A stretch of DNA of 64,000 nt from Litoribacter ruber (lineage in GTDB: Bacteria > Bacteroidota > Bacteroidia > Cytophagales > Cyclobacteriaceae), in NCBI RefSeq assembly GCF_018500185.1, contig NZ_JAHBGI010000006.1, positions 1-64,000 of the forward strand, written 5' to 3'. How positions within the stretch are numbered: position 1 is the first letter of the stretch; every line of letters starts with the position of its first letter. A program made the position numbers and the translations under genes. A model generated the notes under the pieces. The model saw only the letters and a list, made by a program, of their open reading frames with translations. It was not told the origin of the DNA and made no database searches. Below, piece by piece: positions 25,960 through 34,404 of the stretch.

Positions 25960-26388
25960 ATGATTTCTATAAAAAAAGATAACGATTTCATTAAGGAAAT
26001 ATTGAAATCCCAAGAAGGAATCCACCTGGACTTCAAACAGGGCATTTCCAATCAATCCAAGATTGCCAAAACTATTGCTGCTTTTGCCAATACCAAAGGT
26101 GGCAAACTGGTCATTGGCATCTCCGACAAAAAGCAACTTATAGGCATTGATGCAGAGGAAGAAATGTTTATGATCGATCAGGCCAACCAAAAACACCTAC
26201 TGCCTCCGGCAGCATTAAGCTTTGAAATATTTGAAGTGGATTACATCGATGACGAAAAACTTCTCGAGGAAAAGTTTGTGCTCGTGGTCACTATTCCGGA
26301 GAGCAGCCAGAAGCCGCACCTCCATACTGAAAATGAAATCAACACCTTATATATAAGGGATAAGGACAGGTCCATACCCTCGGCTTAA
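25960..26388 (+). CDS. AlbA_2/Schlafen-type DNA-binding domain protein
   Basis: The 142-residue product matches the AlbA_2 (Schlafen, divergent AAA_4) domain. It shows the DFKQGISNQSKIAKTIAAFA opening, NTKGGKLVIGISD, a GID turn and a C-terminal strand region VLVVTIPESSQKPHL with IRDKDRS. Related proteins often carry an added helix-turn-helix or ATPase part; here only the small domain is present. It is divergent from the acidic-protein gene and convergent with the YvlD-type gene (9-base gap). Function is unknown. Confidence 0.85.
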   Translation: MISIKKDNDFIKEILKSQEGIHLDFKQGISNQSKIAKTIAAFANTKGGKLVIGISDKKQLIGIDAEEEMFMIDQANQKHLLPPAALSFEIFEVDYIDDEKLLEEKFVLVVTIPESSQKPHLHTENEINTLYIRDKDRSIPSA

Positions 26389-26397
26389 AAACACAAA

Positions 26398-26760
26398 TCA
26401 CTTCCCTCCTAGAGACACGCCCAACAGAGAGTTGATTAAAGATAAAATAAAGCTGAACAGGAGTGCCCACCAAAATCCGGCTACTGCAAAACCCGGGATA
26501 ATTTCAGCAGCTATCAGGATCATCAGCGCATTAATCACCAATAAAAACAGGCCTAAAGTCATCACCGTAATGGGAATGGTCAGCAATATAAATATGGGCT
26601 TGATGGTAATGTTCAGCAGAGACAAGAACGCCGCCACCACAATGGCTGTCAGGTAGCCATCCACACTTACTCCTGGCAATAAAAAGGCCGTGATCACTAC
26701 CGCCAAGGCAGCCACGATTAACTGGACTAAAATCCCCATTGCTTCTTTTGATTTACTCAT
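26398..26760 (-). CDS. YvlD/PF04020 four-TM membrane protein (phage holin family IV name)
   Basis: The 120-residue product has four hydrophobic helices and the family motifs LPGVSVDGYLTAIVVAAFLS, LNITIKPIFILLTIPI and TLGLFLLVINALMI. The domain is named after a mycobacteriophage holin but is a common chromosomal membrane protein; nothing around it is phage-like. The start MSKSKEAMG is preferred: the longer frame to 26871 adds a polar N-terminus that would be odd before the first helix. Confidence 0.85.
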   Translation of the reverse strand: MSKSKEAMGILVQLIVAALAVVITAFLLPGVSVDGYLTAIVVAAFLSLLNITIKPIFILLTIPITVMTLGLFLLVINALMILIAAEIIPGFAVAGFWWALLFSFILSLINSLLGVSLGGK

Positions 26761-26950
26761 AAAGGTAGTTCTAATTTTTAAATATGGAAGGACTGTAAAA
26801 GAAAGCTTGCCACCCTCTCTAGAAGTAGGGACAACGTAGAGCATCAAGCCAGATTTACCAGGACCAACCACCGATTTTTCAATAAATTTAATAGAAAAGG
26901 AATTATTTCCGAGAAAAAGATCGTTAATAACTACTCGTTCGACTCCTAAA

Positions 26951-26972
26951 AAACATGATTCTTATCATGTTT
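26951..26972. promoter_or_regulatory. Perfect dyad upstream of the desaturase gene
   Basis: Arms aaacatgat (26951-26959) and atcatgttt (26964-26972) are exact reverse complements around tctt. It lies about 45 bases upstream of the -7 box of the desaturase gene, a reasonable place for a regulator to bind. No transcript end is expected here, so an operator is more likely than a terminator. The binding protein is unknown. Confidence 0.45.
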
Positions 26973-27018
26973 AAGAAAAATTAGCCCCCCTTGGTTTATC
27001 TTTCTGGCAATTTGAAAG

Positions 27019-27026
27019 TATCTTTG
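27019..27026 (+). promoter_or_regulatory. -7 box (TATCTTTG) of the desaturase gene
   Basis: TATCTTTG fits TAnnTTTG and lies 29 bases before the GTG start at 27056. A TTG at 26991-26993 is a possible -33 element at a longer than usual spacing. Confidence 0.5.
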
Positions 27027-27055
27027 TAATTCGTGTTAATTTAAATTCAGTATAA

Positions 27056-27805
27056 GTGATCCTAATCGTCTTCTTCTTACTCCACTGGTATTTCTCCTTG
27101 TTTTGCCAGAGCTTCTTCCTTCACCGTTATGCAGCCCACCAGATGTTTGTCATGAACAAATTCTGGGAAAGATTCTTCTATATCTTCACGTGGGTATGCC
27201 AGGGAAGCAGCTACCTGTCCCCTAGAGCCTATGCTGTCCTGCACAGAATGCACCATGCTTACAGCGACACTCCAAAAGACCCACACAGCCCACATCACAC
27301 AGAAAATTTGTTCACCATGATGTGGAAGACTAAAAACATTTACAACGATTATTTCTCTTTCCGACTGAAGCCGGAAGAAAGGTTTTCAAAGGACGTTCCG
27401 GACTGGAACAAATTTGACCTTTTGGCGGATTCCATGATGGCTCGTGTAGGCTGGGGAGTTTTGTACATATTAATATATGTATTGAGCATTAGTGTATTTG
27501 AATTGCCTGGTACCCACTGGGCAATGTACCTGTTGCTTCCAATCCACTTCATGATGGGACCTGTTCACGGAGCCATTGTAAACTGGAGCGGACACAAGTA
27601 TGGCTACGCCAACTTTGACAACAATGACAAATCAAAAAATTCACTTCTACTGGATTTCCTTATGTTGGGCGAGTTGTTCCAGAACAACCACCACAAATTA
27701 CCTAAAAGAGTAAACTTTGCGGTAAAGTGGTATGAGTTTGACCCGACTTATCCAATAGTTAAGTTGCTGCATGCCACAAGGATAATAAAGTTGAAGACAG
27801 CATAA
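27056..27805 (+). CDS. Acyl-CoA/fatty acid desaturase
   Basis: A membrane di-iron enzyme that introduces a double bond in fatty acyl chains. The 249-residue product has the three histidine boxes HRYAAHQ (residues 23-29), HRMHHAYSD (about 63-71) and NNHHK near residue 220. Hydrophobic segments lie between them, and a further GHKYGYANFDNNDKSKN block precedes the last box. Start is GTG at 27056. It is short but complete compared with the 250-350 of the family. A strong terminator follows. Confidence 0.9.
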   Translation: MILIVFFLLHWYFSLFCQSFFLHRYAAHQMFVMNKFWERFFYIFTWVCQGSSYLSPRAYAVLHRMHHAYSDTPKDPHSPHHTENLFTMMWKTKNIYNDYFSFRLKPEERFSKDVPDWNKFDLLADSMMARVGWGVLYILIYVLSISVFELPGTHWAMYLLLPIHFMMGPVHGAIVNWSGHKYGYANFDNNDKSKNSLLLDFLMLGELFQNNHHKLPKRVNFAVKWYEFDPTYPIVKLLHATRIIKLKTA

Positions 27806-27810
27806 CCGAG

Positions 27811-27835
27811 AGCCGCTAGGAATAGCGGCTTTTTT
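27811..27835 (+). terminator. Terminator after the desaturase gene
   Basis: Arms agccgcta (27811-27818) and tagcggct (27823-27830) form a perfect stem with a GGAA loop, followed by TTTTT. It begins 6 bases after the stop codon. Confidence 0.88.
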
Positions 27836-27989
27836 GCGTCCAATTTACCGAACTGTTTAATTTTTAAACTAAATAATTTGTTTAAAAGAGAGGTTTTTAC
27901 TATTTTTACAGTGCCGATAGAAAGATTTAGCCAAAAAATTTGCTTTAAAAAAACTAACTGATTAAGTTACAAAAAAAAACCATACGAAC

Positions 27990-28358
27990 ATGAGAGAATT
28001 AACACGCGCAGAAGAGCAGGTTATGCAGATTCTATGGGATATCGAGAAAGGTTTTGTCAAAGATATCCTCGCAAAAATGAATGAGCCGAAGCCGGCTTAC
28101 AACACTGTGTCCACAATCATCAGGATTTTGGAGCGCAAAGGCTTTGTTAAGCACAAGGCTTACGGTAAATCCCACGAGTACTATCCAATAGTCTCCAAGG
28201 ATTCATACAGAAGTTTCTCTATCAAAAACCTGTTGACAGGTTACTTTGGAGGGTCATTCACCAAACTGACCTCATTCTTTGCCAAAGATGAGAATCTCGA
28301 TGTAAAGGAATTGGAGAAATTGATGGATGAGGTTAAGTCAGATGTAATCAACAAATAA
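27990..28358 (+). CDS. BlaI/MecI/CopY family transcriptional repressor
   Basis: A winged-helix repressor that is released from DNA when the partner M56 protease is activated. The 122-residue product starts MRELTRAEEQVMQILWDIE. It has the recognition region PAYNTVSTIIRILERKGFVK and a C-terminal dimerisation helix region with the KDENLDVKELEKLMDEV segment. It lies one base before the M56 gene, the classic BlaI-BlaR1 arrangement. No beta-lactamase is adjacent, so the regulated function is probably different. I did not find a clear TACA/TGTA operator. Confidence 0.92.
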   Translation: MRELTRAEEQVMQILWDIEKGFVKDILAKMNEPKPAYNTVSTIIRILERKGFVKHKAYGKSHEYYPIVSKDSYRSFSIKNLLTGYFGGSFTKLTSFFAKDENLDVKELEKLMDEVKSDVINK

Positions 28359-28359
28359 C

Positions 28360-30840
28360 ATGGCCGGGGCTATCAATTATATTTGGCAGAGCACCTTTTG
28401 TCTGTTCTTTTTTTACGGAATATACTGGTGCTTTATCAAAAATGAGAAAGCCTTTACACTAGCTAGGATTTACATCTTAATTACCCCCCTCCTAGCCCTG
28501 CTTTTTCCCATAATTGAGATCCCGGTAGACTTTAACAAACCCAGCATTTCTCTGGAAAACACAAATTTCTATCAGGTGCTCGCTTCACAGCAAGCACCTG
28601 AAGAAATTGCTGGCTCATTTGGCCTCCCCGAGGTCACGGTAAGCAGTTCGCGGCTGCCCGTACTCTGGGAGATTACCGATTATCTTTTCATTGCTTATTT
28701 AATTATCACCCTATTATTGGCCGCCCGGCTGATAGCCCAATTTTATCAACTTCAGGCCCTTTTCAGGAAAGGCTGGTATGAGTCCTCCTACCACATCACG
28801 GACAAGTACCTTAAGATCCCCACCTTTGGCCTGGCCCCCATTTTTTCTTATTTCAACCGTCTCTTTTGGGATGACACAGAGAAATTGAATGAATCTGAAA
28901 AAGCGCAGATCATCAACCACGAAATTGAACACATCCGACAGGGTCATACCTATGATGTGATTTATTATCAAATATTGAGTTTATTGTTTTGGTTTAACCC
29001 GGCCATACACCTCATGCGCACAGCGCTCATCGATACCCATGAATTCCTGGCCGATGAAAAGGTGCTCGCCAAGGTTCCCAATAAAGAGAATTACAAGAAA
29101 TTAATCATTAGAATAGCTTTTAAAGGCTTAGATCTTCCTATCGGCAACTATTTCATTAGATCTACAACCTTAAAAAGAATATTAATGATGAAAAAGTCGC
29201 CTAAAATCAATTGGTATAAAATGGTGATGGTACTTCCCTTGACAGCTATGTTGCTCGGGCTGGTGTCCATGAAAACCTATCAACCATCCTTCCTTACCGA
29301 AAGTATCAACAGAAGCGGCCTTTCCGAACTGGAAAACAAGCTGATAAATGCAAAAGACACCTTAGAGGTGGGCATCAAGGTGGTCAAAATCAAGCAGCCC
29401 AAACATTACGAGCTGATCAGCCCCTTAAAAGACGGTACCCTTACCGCCCAGATCGGGGAGCTTCAATACACCTTTACCAATATCCAAGATGACCAGGAGT
29501 ATATCAAGGTGTTGGGCATGATTGATAACCTTAGCATACAATCCATCACTACCAAGAAGTATGGCAAAATGTATGAGAAGAACGTGGATCAAGAAGCCAG
29601 GCCAAAGGATGGAAAAGAAACCTGGAATCAATTCCTGAAAAACGCCATTTCCATGCCTGAAAAGGAAAGGATGCTGAATCTGCAAAGAGAACTGGAAATT
29701 GAATTTGTGGTGGATGAGAGTGGCAACATTACCAATCCCGTAGTCAAAAGAAGCTTTGGCGGTGGTTTGGATGAAAGAGTAATTGCTATTCTATCTGGTC
29801 CTGATGCTCCTAAGTGGGAACCTGCCAAGAAAGACGGCAAGCCTGTACCCACTGTGCATACGATCCGACACTTGCTTACCAGCCAAGGAGACCGTACTGC
29901 AAGCCATGATTTCTTTCCAAAAGCACCCCGCCCCAAAACTGAAAGTCCAAGGACGGTCAGACCAGTAATTGGCGAAAGTGAGGTTTACGATGTGGTAGAA
30001 AATCCGCCTATGCCTGCTGGGGGAATGGAAGCTTGGAACAAGTACCTATCCAGAAATATCACCTACCCACAAAGAGCCAGAGAGAACAATATTGAGGGAA
30101 CTGTTTATGTGGTTTTCACAGTATCCAAAGACGGAAAACTGGAAAATCCTGATGTTCTAAGGGGCATTGGTGGCGGTGCCGATGAGGAGGCCTTGAGGCT
30201 GATAGAAAATGCCGAGGATTGGATTCCTGGAAAACAAAGAGGTGAAGAGGTTGCCGTAAGGATGAGGTTGCCTATTAGGTTCAAAATGGCTGGAAGTGAT
30301 AAAAAAGAGGAAAAAATCATTGACTCCCGCCCTGGCCACACAACCCCTGAAATTGTAGTAACCGGTTATGGCCCCGAGCCAAGTAAAAAACAGATCAATA
30401 TAAACATTAAATCCAAGGATGAGGTCCAGTTCAACGGTCAGACTTTTGACCTGATCAAGTTTGAGGCCTACCTTGAAAACTATTTGAATCAACTGGAAAA
30501 ATTCACTAAAGTCACTGCAAACATCTCTGCAAATGACAATGTGAACATGGGTAGTTTAAAAGACGTGGAAAAAGTACTTTCCAGAAAAGGAATAAGGTCT
30601 GTCAATTATACGGATTTACAATCAGATAAGGTTAATCTGAAATTAGACGAAAAAAGAGAAAAGCAACCTTTATTTATTGTAGATGGTAGGGTAACCGAAT
30701 ACGAAAAATTGAAAGAGTTGGACCCAAATAATTTTGAAAAATTCGAAGTGCTGAAAGATCCAGCCAGGACGACCTCCCTTTACGGTTCTGCTGCTAAACA
30801 CGGGGCGGTCTTGATCACTACAAAAGAGGAGAAAAAATAA
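28360..30840 (+). CDS. M56 (BlaR1-type) membrane metalloprotease fused to TonB domains and a SusC-plug-like module
   Basis: The N-terminal half is a membrane peptidase: hydrophobic segments near residues 5-25, 35-55 and 105-125, the zinc motif H187-E188-I-E-H191, FWFNPAIHLM, and another segment near 290-310. Two TonB C-terminal-type domains follow: about 425-505 (LEIEFVVDESGNITNPVVKR) and about 557-648 (GTVYVVFTVSKDGKLENPDV). From residue 664 the sequence EIVVTGYG appears, and the end reads FEKFEVLKDPARTTSLYGSA then GAVLITTKEE, both hallmarks of SusC/TonB-receptor plugs, with no beta-barrel. It pairs with the BlaI repressor one base upstream. M56 proteins usually sense envelope signals and cleave the repressor; the ligand is unknown. 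Confidence 0.9.
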   Translation: MAGAINYIWQSTFCLFFFYGIYWCFIKNEKAFTLARIYILITPLLALLFPIIEIPVDFNKPSISLENTNFYQVLASQQAPEEIAGSFGLPEVTVSSSRLPVLWEITDYLFIAYLIITLLLAARLIAQFYQLQALFRKGWYESSYHITDKYLKIPTFGLAPIFSYFNRLFWDDTEKLNESEKAQIINHEIEHIRQGHTYDVIYYQILSLLFWFNPAIHLMRTALIDTHEFLADEKVLAKVPNKENYKKLIIRIAFKGLDLPIGNYFIRSTTLKRILMMKKSPKINWYKMVMVLPLTAMLLGLVSMKTYQPSFLTESINRSGLSELENKLINAKDTLEVGIKVVKIKQPKHYELISPLKDGTLTAQIGELQYTFTNIQDDQEYIKVLGMIDNLSIQSITTKKYGKMYEKNVDQEARPKDGKETWNQFLKNAISMPEKERMLNLQRELEIEFVVDESGNITNPVVKRSFGGGLDERVIAILSGPDAPKWEPAKKDGKPVPTVHTIRHLLTSQGDRTASHDFFPKAPRPKTESPRTVRPVIGESEVYDVVENPPMPAGGMEAWNKYLSRNITYPQRARENNIEGTVYVVFTVSKDGKLENPDVLRGIGGGADEEALRLIENAEDWIPGKQRGEEVAVRMRLPIRFKMAGSDKKEEKIIDSRPGHTTPEIVVTGYGPEPSKKQININIKSKDEVQFNGQTFDLIKFEAYLENYLNQLEKFTKVTANISANDNVNMGSLKDVEKVLSRKGIRSVNYTDLQSDKVNLKLDEKREKQPLFIVDGRVTEYEKLKELDPNNFEKFEVLKDPARTTSLYGSAAKHGAVLITTKEEKK

Positions 30841-30863
30841 TTTGGTTTTCCGCAATAACGACT

Positions 30864-30892
30864 GCCTGCAGCCAATGCAGCTGGCCTTTTTT
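30864..30892 (+). terminator. Weak terminator-like hairpin after the M56 gene
   Basis: gcctgca and tgcagctggc can pair with a bulge around gcca, followed by TTTTTT. It lies 24 bases after the stop codon. The stem is imperfect, so confidence is limited. Confidence 0.4.
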
Positions 30893-30927
30893 CCTTTGAT
30901 TGAAAGGACAGAAGCCTGCCCACCGTG

Positions 30928-31029
30928 ATGGGACCGAAGACCGAAAAAGGCTTTATCCTAGCAACAGACCAAAACTCCGGCAGTTTCAAAGATGTAGGGG
31001 TAATATTGCTGGATACATATAAAAAATAA
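30928..31029 (+). CDS. Possible 33-codon small ORF
   Basis: ATG at 30928 (with GTG directly before) opens a 33-codon frame encoding MGPKTEKGFILATDQNSGSF and 13 further residues, ending 7 bases before a strong terminator. It could be a real small protein, the end of a degraded gene or chance. The frame stays open only back to 30904. The rest of the 342-base gap up to 31182 holds the two hairpins and AT-rich sequence. Confidence 0.25.
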   Translation: MGPKTEKGFILATDQNSGSFKDVGVILLDTYKK

Positions 31030-31036
31030 AACACTA

Positions 31037-31069
31037 AGTCGCTTCATTTAAATGGAGCGGCTTTTTTTT
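31037..31069 (+). terminator. Strong intrinsic terminator
   Basis: Arms agtcgcttcat and atggagcggct (G-U pairs allowed) form an 11-bp stem, followed by a run of eight T. It lies 190 bases after the M56 stop codon and 7 bases after the 33-codon frame, so it terminates either an M56 read-through transcript or a small transcript. Confidence 0.8.
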
Positions 31070-31182
31070 ATAAAAAAGCATTTCAACACAAATTAATGAT
31101 TTTTTAAATGGTATTTTTTGCATTTTACCCAAACTTCCCGTATTTTAGTTTCACTTTTATTATTAACATATAATTTTTTATC

Positions 31183-32346
31183 ATGAGAAGAGAACTTTTT
31201 AAGATCCGGGTAGGGATCGTGGGCACTGGCACCATTGCCAGAGGTTTGGCCAGGCTGATCAGCAAGAGAAAGGACATGGAGGTGAGCTATATCCTCACCC
31301 GCCGAAAGGGAATTATCCCTGATCTGGGGGTATCCCAAGAGCTGATCACCCAATCCATACAACAGGTACTTGAACATTCGGATATTTTGGTGGTCAGCAC
31401 CGGAGACCCCATTTACTCCACAGCCATTATCGACCTGGCTTTCCAGTATGGGGTCAAGGTTGTAACCATGGATGCCGACACGCAGGTCCTTTCAGGGACT
31501 TGGCTATCCAGCCGGGGCCAGATCACCGAGGCGGAGGGTGATCAACCGGGATGTCTTGCCGCCCTGCGGGAGGAAGCTTTGCAGATGGGCTTTACCCCCT
31601 TGGTATATGGCAACATCAAAGGTTTTCTCAACCATAACCCCGGCTTTGACGACATGACTTTCTGGGCCAAAAAGCAGGGCTTCACGGTCAATTCGGTAAC
31701 CTCTTTCACTGATGGGACCAAACTGCAGATTGAGCAGGCCTTGGTAGCCAATGCCTTTGGGGCCAACATTGCGCAAAGAGGCTTGATCGGAGAAAAGACC
31801 GACAATTTGGAAGCAGGGGCTTTCCATCTAGCCACTATCGCTTCGGCCCAGAATAAGGTGCTAAGTGACTACATCATTTCTCCCACTGCGCCTCCGGGTG
31901 TATTTTTGGTGGGTACCCATCATAATGATTTGGCTGCGGGCTTAAAGACTTACAAAATGGGTGACGGCCCCCATTACCTGCTTTACAAGCATACCCATCT
32001 TTGCTATTTTGAAATTCCCAAGACGATTCTGAAGTTTTATCATACCGACAAGGTATTGATTGATAATGGCAGGTTTCCTACTGTATCCGTGGCTACCGTA
32101 GCCAAAAAGCGCATAGCAGCGGGGACACTAATGGAGAAGGGAATTGGCAGCATGGAAGTAAGGGGTGAAGCCATGGAAATAGCTGAGGAACCCAGCCATG
32201 TACCCATTGGATTGATGAGCAAGGTTCATTTTACCCGAACGGTGGAACCTGGTCAGGTGGTCACTTTTGATGATGTGGAAATAAATGGGTCATTGGCCTA
32301 TAAGGCGTGGCAGGAAACACTTTTGCAGGAAGAAAAAACCTTTTAG
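31183..32346 (+). CDS. SAF-type NAD(P)-dependent oxidoreductase (homoserine dehydrogenase-like fold)
   Basis: The 387-residue product has an N-terminal Rossmann motif VGIVGTGTIARGLARLI (residues 10-26) and a central part with VVTMDADTQVLSGTWL and ALVANAFGANI. The C-terminal SAF-like part contains KKRIAAGTLMEKGIGSMEVR and EPGQVVTFDDVEI. Such proteins occur in sugar or antibiotic-related gene clusters, where they act as dehydrogenases; the substrate is unknown. It is followed two bases later by a glycosyltransferase, which suggests a role in surface polysaccharide or glycoconjugate synthesis. Confidence 0.8.
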   Translation: MRRELFKIRVGIVGTGTIARGLARLISKRKDMEVSYILTRRKGIIPDLGVSQELITQSIQQVLEHSDILVVSTGDPIYSTAIIDLAFQYGVKVVTMDADTQVLSGTWLSSRGQITEAEGDQPGCLAALREEALQMGFTPLVYGNIKGFLNHNPGFDDMTFWAKKQGFTVNSVTSFTDGTKLQIEQALVANAFGANIAQRGLIGEKTDNLEAGAFHLATIASAQNKVLSDYIISPTAPPGVFLVGTHHNDLAAGLKTYKMGDGPHYLLYKHTHLCYFEIPKTILKFYHTDKVLIDNGRFPTVSVATVAKKRIAAGTLMEKGIGSMEVRGEAMEIAEEPSHVPIGLMSKVHFTRTVEPGQVVTFDDVEINGSLAYKAWQETLLQEEKTF

Positions 32347-32348
32347 AC

Positions 32349-33275
32349 ATGATGGATAATAGCGCAAAAGAAATTGAACGGTCCCCCCTAGTATCGATAA
32401 TCGTGGTGACCTATAATTCTAGCATGTTCATAATTGATACCCTTGACAGTGTTAAAAATCAAAATTACGGTAATATTGAACTGATCGTCACCGACGACCA
32501 TTCAAAAGATGATACAGTAGCCTTGATTGAAGACTGGATCAAAGAAAATGCGGCTAGCTTTGTCCATTGCGAATTGGTCACCAGCCCAGTCAATAGTGGC
32601 ATTACTCCCAATATTAACCGTGCCTTAAAATATATCAGCGGAGATTGGGTCAAGGTTTTGCCTGGTGACGACCTTTTATTTCCCGACTCCATTTCCAACT
32701 TGCTGAACTGTGAGATTGATGCCAACGTCGGGTTGATTTATAGCCGTGCAAGGGCATTTTATAAGTTACAAAAAATGGATGGCCCTGCTTTCGGCGCAGC
32801 CCTAGCTAAGCCCTATGAAAGGTCGCTCCTGCTTGACAACCCAATTCCAGCCATGGCCACCCTTATCCGCCGCGATGTGGTGGAGACACTGGATGGGTAT
32901 GATGAAAGGTATCCATTTATAGATGATTATCCCATGTGGTTTAGAATTATCAAGGAAAAGTGGGAAATCAAGTTTCTCGAATGTGTGACCGCGGGCTACC
33001 GGCTTCACACCCAAAATATTTCCAAATCAGGCTACAACCCCTATTACAAATCCCTTTATAAATTCCAGAAGGAGAATTTGCTCATGAAAGGATTGAAATA
33101 TGGCTTCATCTACCTGACTTATACCCGTTATCTGGATTACCTCATCTATAGAATCAAGGAAAAGCTATCCCATCCCACTGCTATCAAAGTTGCCAATGGG
33201 CTCAACTTTTTGAAACCATCTTTTTGCTGGGATTATGTAAAGGTAAGGATAGGTATGGATCAAAATTTCCACTGA
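32349..33275 (+). CDS. Glycosyltransferase family 2
   Basis: Transfers an activated sugar, probably onto a surface glycan. The 308-residue product has the GT-A fold opening LVSIIVVTYNSSMFIIDTLD, the nucleotide-binding ELIVTDDHSKDDTV and the DxD-like LPGDDLLFPDS. The acceptor-side motif is FIDDYPMWFRI. The start at MMDNSAKE, two bases after the oxidoreductase stop, is preferred to a longer frame that overlaps it by 40 bases. The 3' end overlaps the convergent acyloxyacyl hydrolase gene by 16 bases. Confidence 0.92.
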   Translation: MMDNSAKEIERSPLVSIIVVTYNSSMFIIDTLDSVKNQNYGNIELIVTDDHSKDDTVALIEDWIKENAASFVHCELVTSPVNSGITPNINRALKYISGDWVKVLPGDDLLFPDSISNLLNCEIDANVGLIYSRARAFYKLQKMDGPAFGAALAKPYERSLLLDNPIPAMATLIRRDVVETLDGYDERYPFIDDYPMWFRIIKEKWEIKFLECVTAGYRLHTQNISKSGYNPYYKSLYKFQKENLLMKGLKYGFIYLTYTRYLDYLIYRIKEKLSHPTAIKVANGLNFLKPSFCWDYVKVRIGMDQNFH

Positions 33276-34360
33276 ACCCGGACATCTATGTTTTCGGCCA
33301 CATGGGCATGGCTTTTTAAAGATGCTCCAAGGTGTAGCCCTTCCCAGACGCGGTATTGAAGGATATACCTTTGATAGAAATTATTGCTCGTATAATTGTC
33401 GGGCTTGCTAGCATAATAGGCAAACCTTTGGGCAAATTCAAAGCGCCCAAACAAGAAATGGTGGGAAATAAAGGGGGCGGCAATAAAGCCTTCCCCTACC
33501 TCTTCTGCCTGATTCAAGGATTGGTCATGGGCCAACTCCCCACCCAAGCCTAAAGCATTGATCCCACTAACGGGGTGGTATGCCCCTGCACCAAAGCCAA
33601 GAACCCAATCCCTACCCTCACGCATTTCGCTTTTTCGTTGGGTGGAAAACACTTCCGCATAATACCTTACCCCACCTTTAACCCTTTTAGGAGAATAATC
33701 AGGAAATGGCTGCCTGTCAAAATAATAGGTTGCCCCACCCCCTAACATGGGATAATTCATGCCTCTATTGGGTTGGCTTTGACCCCCATTGGAGATATGG
33801 TTGTAAAAAAGGGACAAGTTGCCATCCCAGCTTTCTGAAATCTGAAAATTCAAACGGGGTTGGAGATATATCAAAAAGCTCAACGGGGCGCTGAAGAACT
33901 GGTTTTCGGGATTGTCCTGTTCATCGTAAACCCTTGTGAGGTAACTCGTGCCTATCCCTCCCCTTATAGAGAAATTCATTTTGTCCCATCGGGCCAATAT
34001 CGGTTCAAAGAAAGTAGAAACAGAAATAGCCTGCCCCAAAATATCGCGATTGTTGAAATCATGAAAATTTAACTGGACTCCCCAATCAAAAAAGCAGTTG
34101 CAGACCTCGTAAGCCTCTTGACTCAGGCCCATTTGGGAATAGGTGAGCTGTAGTCCAATGGGATTTGTACTTGACACGGGGCGGAGGTCCTCAGCATGGG
34201 GGATAATAAATCCATATTTAATTTCGGCATTGAGTTTTTGGACCGTTTGGGCATGGGTCGTAAAAGACAAAAGGCTAATAAATATGGCAATAAAGTGTTT
34301 CAAGGTGGTTTCTGTTGAATTTTTGATAAAAAAAGAAGTTATGCTTTGCATTTTCAACAT
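33260..34360 (-). CDS. PagL-type lipid A acyloxyacyl hydrolase
   Basis: An outer-membrane beta-barrel that removes an acyl chain from lipid A. The product has the family motif LFYNHISNGG, corresponding to the catalytic His-x-Ser of PagL (F/Y-H-x-S-N). Before it lie YGFIIPHAEDLRPV and barrel strands such as FSIRGGIGTSYLTRVYD. ATG at 34360 gives 366 residues with about 20 polar residues before the signal; a TTG at 34303 would give a clean signal peptide (KHFIAIFISLLSFTTHAQ). The C-terminal barrel region is longer than in short PagL proteins. Confidence 0.82.
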   Translation of the reverse strand: MLKMQSITSFFIKNSTETTLKHFIAIFISLLSFTTHAQTVQKLNAEIKYGFIIPHAEDLRPVSSTNPIGLQLTYSQMGLSQEAYEVCNCFFDWGVQLNFHDFNNRDILGQAISVSTFFEPILARWDKMNFSIRGGIGTSYLTRVYDEQDNPENQFFSAPLSFLIYLQPRLNFQISESWDGNLSLFYNHISNGGQSQPNRGMNYPMLGGGATYYFDRQPFPDYSPKRVKGGVRYYAEVFSTQRKSEMREGRDWVLGFGAGAYHPVSGINALGLGGELAHDQSLNQAEEVGEGFIAAPFISHHFLFGRFEFAQRFAYYASKPDNYTSNNFYQRYILQYRVWEGLHLGASLKSHAHVAENIDVRVQWKF

Positions 34361-34404
34361 CGATAGCTTTACTTTGTTCTATCCTATCGCTTTTTGAGTG
34401 TTGG

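Noticed and set aside
26398-26760. Possible prophage because of the phage holin family name
   Set aside because: The domain name derives from one phage protein; the gene is a common chromosomal membrane protein and no phage genes, integrase or att repeats are nearby.
28360-30840. Beta-lactam resistance operon
   Set aside because: The BlaI-M56 pair alone does not show this: there is no beta-lactamase or penicillin-binding protein nearby, and the fusion suggests another signal.
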